DNA of 9,482 nt, from positions 1 through 9,482 of the forward strand of contig NZ_JAQIVI010000385.1 in assembly GCF_028618695.1 (NCBI RefSeq), in the 5' to 3' direction. Positions 1 through 5,961 of the stretch are shown here, piece by piece. Numbering within the stretch: the stretch's first letter is position 1; each line of letters begins with the position of its first letter. The translations under genes were made by a program, and so were the position numbers. The stretch is from Natrinema soli. GTDB taxonomy: Archaea; Halobacteriota; Halobacteria; Halobacteriales; Natrialbaceae. The notes under the pieces were generated by a model. That model had not been told where the DNA came from. It saw only the letters and a list, made by a program, of their open reading frames with translations, and made no database searches.

Positions 1-489
1 CTCGAGTCGCCGACCGGTGGCAGTAGGGCCGCTGACAGGGCAGTCACTGACGGTGCGGCCAACGACGGTGCGGCCACTGACGATACGACCGGTGACGGAT
101 CGGCGAACCGACTCGCGTGCGCCGCGTTCGAGCCGACGAAGCGCTTTCGGAATCGCGTTCGAGCGCTGCGCGTCGGCGACCGGATCACCGCCTGCGGCGA
201 GGTGTCCGGCGGAACGCTCAAACTCGAGAAGTTCGCCGTCCGCGACCTCGTTCGAACCGAGCGAGTCACCCCGATTTGTCCCGACTGCGAGCGAACGATG
301 GAGAGCGCCGGCCGGAATCAGGGCTATCGCTGCCGGGATTGCGAGACTGACGCTGGGGGAAAAACGAAACGATCGCTCGAGCGCGACCTCGAGCCGGGGT
401 GGTACGAGGTACCGCCGTGTGCGCGCCGACACGTCGCGAAGCCGCTCGTCCGCGGTGGGTTCGACGCACCGACGCATCCGGAGCGCTAG
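1..489 (+). CDS. tiaS: tRNA(Ile2) 2-agmatinylcytidine synthetase TiaS, C-terminal part (5' end outside window)
   Basis: TiaS uses ATP to attach agmatine to C34 of the CAU-anticodon tRNA(Ile), so that it reads AUA instead of AUG. Only the last 162 codons are here, in frame from base 1 to the TAG at 487-489; the catalytic domains lie upstream. Visible parts, in window residue numbers: AAFEPTK at 41-47 (family-typical 'YEPT' junction); an OB-fold segment at about 48-88 with VGDRITACGEV and GTLKLEKF; a zinc ribbon with C93xxC96 and C111xxC114; and the family-typical end EPGWYEVPPCARRHVAKPLVR. Directly before the YEPT junction is a low-complexity stretch at residues 8-35, made of five 15-bp in-frame repeats. 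It looks like a surface-exposed insertion rather than a frameshift, because the frame stays open and the conserved tail is intact. Convergent with the 67-aa gene. The family call is confident; the insertion's effect is unknown. Confidence 0.9.
   Translation, partial: LESPTGGSRAADRAVTDGAANDGAATDDTTGDGSANRLACAAFEPTKRFRNRVRALRVGDRITACGEVSGGTLKLEKFAVRDLVRTERVTPICPDCERTMESAGRNQGYRCRDCETDAGGKTKRSLERDLEPGWYEVPPCARRHVAKPLVRGGFDAPTHPER
31..105 (+). repeat. 15-bp in-frame tandem repeat within tiaS (about five degenerate copies)
   Basis: Successive 15-base units start at 31, 46, 61, 76 and 91. The clearest are ACTGACGGTGCGGCC (46-60) and AACGACGGTGCGGCC (61-75), which differ at two bases; the flanking units are more diverged. 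The period is a multiple of three, so each unit adds five residues (ADRAV, TDGAA, NDGAA, TDDTT, GDGSA). The result is an acidic, small-residue linker. This pattern fits replication slippage tolerated in a loop. Confidence 0.75.
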
Positions 490-569
490 TTCGGGCCGGT
501 CCCCACTGAACGGCTCAAAAGTGATCGGCTGAGTACCGAGCGCAACGCGACCGTCGTTCGAAACCGCGG

Positions 570-773
570 TCAGCGAACGGTGATGCCGCGGCGAGCGAGA
601 AAAGCGCTAGCCGCCTTGATTTCAACGGGGCTGCCGACGATCCGACAGCGGTCCTCCCCGTCCGAGAAGACGGAGACCATGAACTCGTCGTCGAGCTGCG
701 GCTCCACCCCATCGAGCGTCTCCCGCCGGAGGACGATCTGGGTGCTGTCACGCAGCTGCGACGCGTCCGACAT
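570..773 (-). CDS. small conserved-looking haloarchaeal protein of unknown function (67 aa)
   Basis: A short acidic protein with ATG start at 773 and TGA stop at 570-572. I do not recognise a named family with certainty, although its style is that of small proteins found across haloarchaea. The first half (RDSTQIVLRRETLDGVEPQLDDEF in two pieces around residues 8-31) is charged. The second half alternates beta-like hydrophobic stretches (FMVSVFSD) with a helix-like end (SPVEIKAASAFLARRGITV). There is one cysteine (C43) and no membrane segment or signal peptide, so it is predicted cytoplasmic. Support for it being real: a TATA-like box at the leaderless distance before this ATG, and no better gene on the other strand here. 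It converges on tiaS and lies downstream of the exported CARDB-like protein gene, separated by 177 bp with its own promoter. A nucleic-acid-binding or regulatory role is possible but unproven. Confidence 0.75.
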   Translation of the reverse strand: MSDASQLRDSTQIVLRRETLDGVEPQLDDEFMVSVFSDGEDRCRIVGSPVEIKAASAFLARRGITVR

Positions 774-795
774 GTGTACTCGATTATTCGCCGGT

Positions 796-804
796 CGTTT
801 ATGG
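796..804 (-). promoter_or_regulatory. TATA-like box of the 67-aa gene, leaderless layout
   Basis: Read on the minus strand the box is CATAAAC, centred about 27 bases before the ATG at 773. A transcription start 25 or so bases downstream would fall within a few bases of the start codon, giving a leaderless mRNA. No Shine-Dalgarno sequence is visible in front of the ATG, which agrees. Confidence 0.5.
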
Positions 805-950
805 GTGTCGAAGTGCGTTTGTATCGGTAATTATACCGGGTGGTAGGATCCGGGCATACACGGTCGCGACCGCATAGACCTCAGTTCGACCGACGCTCGA
901 GGCGCTCAACTGTTGCTCGAGGGCTGACCCGCAGGTATCGTCAACTGGCG

Positions 951-2597
951 TCAGTCCGTCCCGCGGACCGTCACCGTTCGCCTGTCGCTCGCGTGCGGCG
1001 ATCGCACTACTATCGGGAAGGTGTCGTCGTTGGCCACGGGATAGGTTTCGTAGCCGAGCGAAAGCCGCTGAGACTGGCTGGGATTGAGGCTCACGCGGAG
1101 CGTATCGACCACCTCGGGTGAGCGACCGACGACTAGCTGGACGTCGTGTCTGCCGGGCGCGCTCCCCACGTTCTCGACGACGGCAGTCACCGAGAGCCAC
1201 TCGCCGCCGGTCACCGGCGCGTCCGTCCCGGTGATCGAGACCGCAAACGTCGCCTCGTCCCGTTCCCCACCGTCGCCGTTCCCGTCCCCGCTGCGGCCGT
1301 GGACAAGCACCGACCGTGTCGCGGTGTCGTCGCCCGTCTCGACGGAGACGGGGAACTCGTCGTCGTTCTCGACGGGATAGGTCTCGTACCCCAGCGTGAC
1401 GGTCGTCGTCTCGCCAGCGCCGACGGTTACCTCCCGCGTGTCGACCGTCGTCGGGTCGTGCCCAACGACGAGTTCGACGTCGCGGCCGGCCGGCCCGTCG
1501 CCGGTGTTATCGAGCGTGGCCGTCACCTCGAGCCGTGCTCCACCCATCACGGGCGCGTTCGTCTCGAAGTCGGTCACCTCGAGGTGGCCGTGACTCTCGG
1601 CGTCGTCGGTCCCGACGACGCTGACGTCGGTCTCCGATGCCGCGTGGCGCGTCTCGACGCGAACGGGGAACGTCTGCGTGTTGCGCACGGTCGCCGTCGT
1701 GAACTCGAGTCGGACCGTCTCGCTGTTCCCCGCGAACACCTCGAGCGTTTCGCTGTCGACGCGCGTAGGGTCGTGGCCGACGATCAGCTCCGGCTCCGCC
1801 TCGACGAACGCGTGGTAGGTGGAGTTCCCGTCGATCGCGATTTCTGCGTCGACGACGAGATCGTCACCCGCTCGGACCGGCGCGTTCGTCCCGGTGATCG
1901 TGACGTCGCGCATCGCGTCGACCGACGGCCCGTCGGTGCGGGCGACCGACAGTCGGCCGTCGCGACAGACGACCCACGCCATCATCGGATAGCCGCCGAT
2001 GAACCAGATCGCGTCGCGACCGGATATCGCGTACGTGACCGTCGCCGTCGACCCCGACAACGAAGCGTCGTCGACGTACGTCGCGTTGCGTCCTTCCTGC
2101 CAGAAGAGCCGCCGGAGCGTCCCGGATTCGTCGGCCGACGACGCGGTCACTTCGACGTCGTCGCGCACCGTGATCGTGGCGTCCGGTCCCGGATCGCAGG
2201 TCACGTCGACGCTCGGTGGCGCCGGCGCGTTCTCGGTGACCTCGACCGACCAGGTGATCGTCGTTCCGTCGACGGTCACGCCGACCTCGTGCGTTCCCGG
2301 CTCGTCGAACTGACCGGAAGCGGCCGGATTTCCCGTGACGTAGGTGTAACTGTAAAACGGGTCGTACGGCGTGATAGCGTCCCCGTCCGGGCCGTCGACC
2401 CGCCAGTCGGCCGCCTGCGGTTCGACTCCCGGAGTCGCCGCGATTTCGAATCCGATGCCGTCGCCGGGTCGGACGGTCGTCGTGCGCTCCGCCGGGACGA
2501 CGCGCTCGAGGGTGGCCGTCTGCGCACCCCCGACCCCCGTCGTCGCGATGGCACCCACGCTACTCCCCACTGCCGTAACGTACTCTCGCCGTCGCAT
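951..2597 (-). CDS. Tat-exported protein with Ig/PKD-like domains and three CARDB-like repeats (548 aa)
   Basis: A secreted or surface haloarchaeal protein of unknown specific function. The N-terminus MRRREYVTAVGSSVGAIATT carries a twin-arginine motif (RRREYV) and a hydrophobic stretch ending near GGAQTA (residues 22-28), typical of Tat export of folded proteins. Residues about 30-121 look like a PKD/Ig-type beta domain (PGTHEVGVTVDG, WSVEVTEN). Residues 128-222 form a second beta domain with its only two cysteines, C134 and C211, possibly disulfide-linked. Three CARDB-like repeats follow (about 231-329, 338-433, 450-546), each with an 'APVxxG' opening, an LxVGxxPxxVD core and a TFPVxV-like end. 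CARDB domains are usually adhesion or binding modules on cell surfaces. Asn-X-Ser/Thr sites (NAT 171-173, NST 258-260) could be N-glycosylated. No C-terminal membrane anchor is seen, so it is probably released or held non-covalently. A long antisense open frame here is a GC artefact. Confidence 0.8.
   Translation of the reverse strand: MRRREYVTAVGSSVGAIATTGVGGAQTATLERVVPAERTTTVRPGDGIGFEIAATPGVEPQAADWRVDGPDGDAITPYDPFYSYTYVTGNPAASGQFDEPGTHEVGVTVDGTTITWSVEVTENAPAPPSVDVTCDPGPDATITVRDDVEVTASSADESGTLRRLFWQEGRNATYVDDASLSGSTATVTYAISGRDAIWFIGGYPMMAWVVCRDGRLSVARTDGPSVDAMRDVTITGTNAPVRAGDDLVVDAEIAIDGNSTYHAFVEAEPELIVGHDPTRVDSETLEVFAGNSETVRLEFTTATVRNTQTFPVRVETRHAASETDVSVVGTDDAESHGHLEVTDFETNAPVMGGARLEVTATLDNTGDGPAGRDVELVVGHDPTTVDTREVTVGAGETTTVTLGYETYPVENDDEFPVSVETGDDTATRSVLVHGRSGDGNGDGGERDEATFAVSITGTDAPVTGGEWLSVTAVVENVGSAPGRHDVQLVVGRSPEVVDTLRVSLNPSQSQRLSLGYETYPVANDDTFPIVVRSPHASDRRTVTVRGTD
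960..1907 (-). repeat. three CARDB-like protein repeats, about 100 codons each
   Basis: Repeat 1 is at 1611-1907, repeat 2 at 1299-1586 and repeat 3 at 960-1250. Shared blocks are TGTNAPV / ETNAPV / TGTDAPV at the start and LIVGHDPTRVD / LVVGHDPTTVD / LVVGRSPEVVD in the middle. LGYETYPVxNDDxFP occurs in repeats 2 and 3 only. Repeats 2 and 3 also resemble each other in DNA over this last block (around 1352-1395 and 1017-1060), so they are the youngest pair. A Gly/Asp-rich linker (GDGNGDGG, residues 437-444) separates them. Confidence 0.75.
2514..2597 (-). other. Tat signal peptide coding segment
   Basis: Residues 1-28 of the exported protein: twin arginines at positions 2-4 within RRREYV, a moderately hydrophobic Gly/Ala/Val core, and an Ala-rich end near GGAQTA where cleavage is plausible. 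Haloarchaea send most secreted proteins through the Tat route. No lipobox cysteine is present, so lipid anchoring is not expected. Confidence 0.7.
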
Positions 2598-2621
2598 ACG
2601 ATGATAGATGCATCACAGAAC

Positions 2622-2629
2622 GGTATAGC
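2622..2629 (-). promoter_or_regulatory. TATA-like box of the Tat-exported protein gene
   Basis: On the minus strand this reads GCTATACC, centred about 29 bases before the ATG at 2597, consistent with a leaderless transcript. Between box and start lies the palindrome GATGCATC (2607-2614), which overlaps the region where polymerase would melt DNA and could be an operator. That role is inference only. Confidence 0.45.
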
Positions 2630-2793
2630 TAACACAACCTTGGTGAACGGAACGCAATCGAGGAAACGAGTGTTCAGTTCGACGGGAAGTCCGGGGACGG
2701 TCAGTGGCCCGGTCGATGTGGCCGTTCGAGTCGCACGGAGCGGGCGGGTAACTCGTTCGGATGCCGTCGCCTCGCGTGCTTCAACGCGTGTCT

Positions 2794-2806
2794 CGAAAGG
2801 GTTTTT
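2794..2806 (+). promoter_or_regulatory. drg promoter (BRE plus TATA-like T-run)
   Basis: CGAAAGG followed by GTTTTTC, with the T-run at 2802-2806 centred 29 bases before the drg ATG at 2833. The purine-rich BRE-like stretch next to a T-rich box is the common archaeal core promoter arrangement. No Shine-Dalgarno sequence precedes the ATG, so translation is probably leaderless. Confidence 0.55.
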
Positions 2807-2832
2807 CGGCGCGGCCGGTTCCATACTGACAA

Positions 2833-3945
2833 ATGGGGCTCGAGGACGAAATCGAGGAAATCGAGGACGAAATAGCCAATACGCCCTACAATAAGTCGAC
2901 GGAGGCCCATATCGGCCGGCTGAAGTCGAAGCTCGCGGAGAAGAAGGAGAAACTCGAGACGCAGCAGTCCGGATCGGGCGGCGGCGGCGGGTATTCCGTC
3001 GAGAAGCACGGCGACGCGACGGTCGCGCTGGTGGGGTTCCCGAGCGTCGGCAAGTCGTCGCTGCTGAACTCGCTGACCAACGCCGAGAGCGAAACCGGCT
3101 CCTACGAGTTCACGACGCTGGACGTCAACCCGGGGATGCTCAACCACCGCGGCGCGAACATCCAGATGCTCGACGTGCCGGGGCTGATCGAGGGCGCGGC
3201 GGCGGGCAAAGGCGGCGGTCAGCAGGTGCTGGCGGTCGTCCGCAACGCCGACCTCATCATCTACATGCTCTCGGTGTTCGAAATCGAGCAGTACGACCGG
3301 CTCCAGGAGGAGCTCTACGACATCAACATCCGCGTCGATCAGGAGCCCCCACAGGTCACGGTTCGGCCGAAGATCAAAGACGGCATCAAGATCACCTCGA
3401 GCACCGACCAGGACTTAGACGAGGAGACGATCAAGCAGGTCATCCGCGAGCACGGCTACGTCAACGCCGTCGTCAACCTGCAAGAGAACGTCTCCATCGA
3501 CCGGCTGGTCGACGGGCTGATGGAGAATCGGGAGTACATCCCCTCGATCACCTGCGTCAATAAGGTCGATCTGATCGATCCCGGCTACAAGGAGACGGTC
3601 GACGAGGAGTTACGTCAGCGCGACTTAGACCCCGAGGAGGTGACGTTCATCAGCGCCGAGGAGGAGAAGGGCCTCGACGTGCTCAAAGACCGGATCTGGG
3701 AGCGACTCGGCCTCATTCGGGTCTACATGGAGAAGCCCGGCCGCGGCATCGACTGGGAGGAGCCGCTCGTGGTCCAGCGGGGAACTACCGTCGGCGAAGC
3801 CATCGGGAAACTCGGCGGCGAGATGGAAGAGCGGTTCCGCTTCGCCCGGGTCACCGGCCCCAGCGCGGCCCACGACCAACAGCAGGTCGGGACGGATCAC
3901 GTCCTCGAGGACGAGGACGTGCTGAAGCTGATTCTGCGGCGGTAG
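2833..3945 (+). CDS. drg: Drg-family GTP-binding protein with TGS domain
   Basis: A 370-residue cytoplasmic GTPase of the Obg/DRG family, linked in eukaryotes and archaea to translation and ribosome function. Residues 1-45 are a charged helical N-terminus, followed by a Gly-rich hinge (SGSGGGGGY, 46-54). The G domain is complete: G1 GFPSVGKSS at 68-76, G2 threonine in FTT at 93-95, G3 DVPG at 114-117, G4 NKVD at 243-246, G5 SAE at 274-276. The segment at about 160-230 between G3 and G4 is the DRG-specific insertion. A TGS domain fills about 294-370 and ends LKLILRR. Length and order match archaeal DRGs, and nothing is missing. The gene stands alone, divergent from the Tat-exported protein gene and followed by a long intergenic gap, so it is probably monocistronic. 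The ATG is favoured by an upstream promoter at leaderless distance. Confidence 0.95.
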   Translation: MGLEDEIEEIEDEIANTPYNKSTEAHIGRLKSKLAEKKEKLETQQSGSGGGGGYSVEKHGDATVALVGFPSVGKSSLLNSLTNAESETGSYEFTTLDVNPGMLNHRGANIQMLDVPGLIEGAAAGKGGGQQVLAVVRNADLIIYMLSVFEIEQYDRLQEELYDINIRVDQEPPQVTVRPKIKDGIKITSSTDQDLDEETIKQVIREHGYVNAVVNLQENVSIDRLVDGLMENREYIPSITCVNKVDLIDPGYKETVDEELRQRDLDPEEVTFISAEEEKGLDVLKDRIWERLGLIRVYMEKPGRGIDWEEPLVVQRGTTVGEAIGKLGGEMEERFRFARVTGPSAAHDQQQVGTDHVLEDEDVLKLILRR

Positions 3946-4039
3946 CGCGTTCTCCGGTCTCCGACGTACTACTGCTGTGCCGGGCGTAGTCGGCGTTCAC
4001 CACCCTTCGTTCGTGATTTGTACTGGAGTGGGAATAGTG

Positions 4040-4080
4040 CCATTTTAACACAATCTATATTTGACACTGGAGATAAAAAA
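4040..4080. other. AT-rich island between drg and the nhaC-like gene
   Basis: Within the 243-bp gene-free stretch 3946-4188, bases 4040-4080 are markedly AT-rich (CATTTTAACA, CTATATTTG, GATAAAAAAG) against the GC-rich surroundings. It could hold the drg transcript end (TTTT at 4043-4046) or an extra upstream promoter (TATATT at 4056-4061). No convincing hairpin or coding frame was found in it. Confidence 0.35.
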
Positions 4081-4124
4081 GGACTACTCACGCGCCTCCG
4101 TGGGCTTTCGACACCATAATGATA

Positions 4125-4137
4125 ACTGACAGACAGT
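4125..4137. promoter_or_regulatory. short dyad, candidate operator upstream of the nhaC-like gene
   Basis: ACTGACAGACAGT has matching outer arms ACTG/CAGT and lies about 19 bases upstream of the AT-rich promoter box at 4156-4164. This is a usual place for an archaeal activator or regulator site. Short dyads occur by chance, so the call is weak. Confidence 0.2.
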
Positions 4138-4155
4138 ATTCGAATCGGAACGGTG

Positions 4156-4164
4156 AAAAATATC
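4156..4164 (+). promoter_or_regulatory. TATA-like box of the nhaC-like gene
   Basis: AAAAATATC is centred about 29 bases before the ATG at 4189, the leaderless distance also seen at drg and at the glyoxalase gene. This supports 4189 as the true start. Confidence 0.55.
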
Positions 4165-4188
4165 CGGCGGCCCCAAGACTAGGTAGCT

Positions 4189-5913
4189 ATGGTTGATTTC
4201 GGGTGGCTCTCGCAGCTGATCGAGTCCGGGGCGCTCTCGCTCGTGCCACCGGTGCTCGCGATCGTCCTCGCGATCGTAACCCGTCGGCCGATGCTCTCCC
4301 TGTTTCTGGGCATCTGGTCGGGGGCGATCATCCACACCGAGGGCCTCGGCATCGCACAGACCTTCGACTGGATCGTCAGCGCGATCATCGTCGACGACGG
4401 CTTTCACGTTCAGATCCTCCTCTTCACGCTGCTGCTGGGCTCTGGCGTCGCTCTCATCTGGCGGCTCGGCGGCGCGATCGCCGTCCGCCAGTGGGCGACC
4501 GAGCGTCTCGAATCCCAGCGGACCGTCGGGCTGGCCACGTGGGGCCTCGGACTACTCATGTTCTTCGACGACTACGCCAACACCGCTATCGTCGGGAGTA
4601 CGATGCGCGAAATATCCGACGAACTGCGGGTCTCGCGCGAGAAGCTCGCGTACATCGTCGACTCGACGGCCGCGCCCGTCGCGACGCTGGGCATCTCGAG
4701 TTGGGTCGCGTTTCAGCTGTCGCTGATCAGCAGCGCCTACGAGGACATGGGCGTCGCGAGCGAGGCACCGAGCGCGTTCGAGACGTTTGCGAGATCGATT
4801 CCGTACAACACCTACGCGCTACTGGCGATCGTCATGGTCGGGATCGTCGTCTACACCGGCCGAGACTACGGCGAGATGCTCGACGCCGAACACCGTTCGC
4901 GAACGACGGGGGCGGTCAACCGCGAGGGCGCACAGCCGCTCCAGAAGGTCGAGGAAGATCTGGGGGTGCCGATCGACGACCGGCCGATGCTTCGAACGTT
5001 CTTCGCGCCCGTCGTCGTCCTGATTGCGGTGACGCTCGGAAGCGCGTTCTGGACCGGGTACCAGTCGTGGCTTTCGAGCCAGGCCGAGGCGGGAGCGCCG
5101 ACGGCGTTCGGTGCCGCCGCGAATGACGCGGGAATGACGCAAGTTCTCATCGACATCGTCGGCGCGGGCGACTTCGCGACGGCGCTGATCTGGGGCTCGT
5201 TCGCCATGGTCGTGACCGCGATCGCAATCGGACTGGCCTACGGCCTATTCGATATCGGCGACGGCGTCGATACCGTCATCGACGGCTTCGGTATCATGCT
5301 GACGGCGGTGACGATCCTCGTGCTCGCGTGGACGATCAGCAGCGTCGCGGAGACGCTCGGCACCGGCGAATTCGTTGCGAGCGTCGCCGAACCATACATC
5401 ACGGCGGAGTTGCTCCCCGTTCTCGTCCTGTTCGTCGCCGCGTTCGTCGCGTTTACCATGGGGTCGTCCTGGGCGACGATGGGACTCGTCACGCCCATCG
5501 CCATTCAGGTCGCCTCCGAGTTCGGAACCGGGTTCGAACTGGTTCCGGTCGCCGTCGGTGCCGTCTTCTCCGGCGCGATCTTCGGCGATCACGCCTCGCC
5601 GATCTCCGACACGACGGTGCTCTCGGCGACGTTCAGCGGCGCGGACCTGATCGATCACGTTCGAACGCAACTGCCCTACGCGCTGACCGTCTTCGGCGTG
5701 GTCGTCTGCTGTTACCTGCTCAACGGCTACCTCGGCGTGCCGCCGATCGTCTTCCTGCCGCTGGGGGTCGTCGCTCTCGTCGGCCTCGTCGTCGGTCTCT
5801 CGAGACTCGACGCCGACCGGAAGGGGCTCGAGCCGGTCCAAACGAGCCCGGCCGCCGACCTCGCCGAACGAGACGCCGAGGTCGACGCCGATTCGCCTGA
5901 GCGGTCCGGCTAG
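4189..5913 (+). CDS. NhaC-family Na+/H+ antiporter
   Basis: A 574-residue multi-pass membrane transporter of the NhaC superfamily (Na+/H+ antiporter, ion transporter superfamily), expected to extrude Na+ in exchange for H+ and so hold a low cytoplasmic Na+ and pH balance in a high-salt cell. Hydrophobic helices are visible at about 17-30, 35-50, 74-92, 112-125, 161-180, 206-223, 269-287, 329-352, 365-385, 405-424, 428-441, 450-466, 494-512 and 517-537. Family-typical polar motifs lie in or next to helices: FFDDYANT at 125-132, TMGSSWAT at 423-430 and FGDHASPISDTT at 465-476; the acidic residues there are candidate ion ligands. A hydrophilic loop sits at about 224-268, and the C-terminal 35 residues are an acidic cytoplasmic tail. 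It could instead exchange another ion or an organic substrate, since family members such as malate/Na+ antiporters are close. Its stop lies 48 bp before the next gene, which has its own promoter. Confidence 0.88.
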   Translation: MVDFGWLSQLIESGALSLVPPVLAIVLAIVTRRPMLSLFLGIWSGAIIHTEGLGIAQTFDWIVSAIIVDDGFHVQILLFTLLLGSGVALIWRLGGAIAVRQWATERLESQRTVGLATWGLGLLMFFDDYANTAIVGSTMREISDELRVSREKLAYIVDSTAAPVATLGISSWVAFQLSLISSAYEDMGVASEAPSAFETFARSIPYNTYALLAIVMVGIVVYTGRDYGEMLDAEHRSRTTGAVNREGAQPLQKVEEDLGVPIDDRPMLRTFFAPVVVLIAVTLGSAFWTGYQSWLSSQAEAGAPTAFGAAANDAGMTQVLIDIVGAGDFATALIWGSFAMVVTAIAIGLAYGLFDIGDGVDTVIDGFGIMLTAVTILVLAWTISSVAETLGTGEFVASVAEPYITAELLPVLVLFVAAFVAFTMGSSWATMGLVTPIAIQVASEFGTGFELVPVAVGAVFSGAIFGDHASPISDTTVLSATFSGADLIDHVRTQLPYALTVFGVVVCCYLLNGYLGVPPIVFLPLGVVALVGLVVGLSRLDADRKGLEPVQTSPAADLAERDAEVDADSPERSG

Positions 5914-5928
5914 ACCGCCGCCTTCGCC

Positions 5929-5938
5929 AAATTTTTGG
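5929..5938 (+). promoter_or_regulatory. TATA-like box of the glyoxalase gene; decides the start codon
   Basis: AAATTTTTGG is centred about 28 bases before the ATG at 5962. It overlaps the upstream in-frame TTG at 5935, so that TTG would lie inside the promoter and cannot easily be in the mRNA. This favours 5962 as the start. Confidence 0.6.
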
Positions 5939-5961
5939 AGGGCGCAGGCGTCCGTTCCCGT

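Noticed and set aside
2276..2824. Minus-strand frame of 182 codons overlapping the start of the exported protein gene and the divergent promoter region
   Set aside because: It overlaps the Tat protein's N-terminal half in another frame, is Arg/Ser-rich, and would cover both promoters. No motif supports it.
1146..2894. Long plus-strand open frame of 582 codons opposite the exported protein gene
   Set aside because: Arg/Val/Asp-rich without domains, it mirrors the codon pattern of the minus-strand gene. Long antisense frames are expected in GC-rich haloarchaeal DNA. The opposite strand has a Tat signal, repeats and a promoter.
3851..4051. Minus-strand 66-codon frame overlapping the drg 3' end
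   Set aside because: Overlaps the conserved TGS domain coding region, is Arg/Ser-rich and shows no promoter or motif.
5935..5961. Upstream TTG start for the glyoxalase gene (adds MEGAGVRSR)
   Set aside because: The TTG overlaps the TATA-like box, and the extension has no match to the usual GloA N-terminus, which begins a few residues before the metal histidine.
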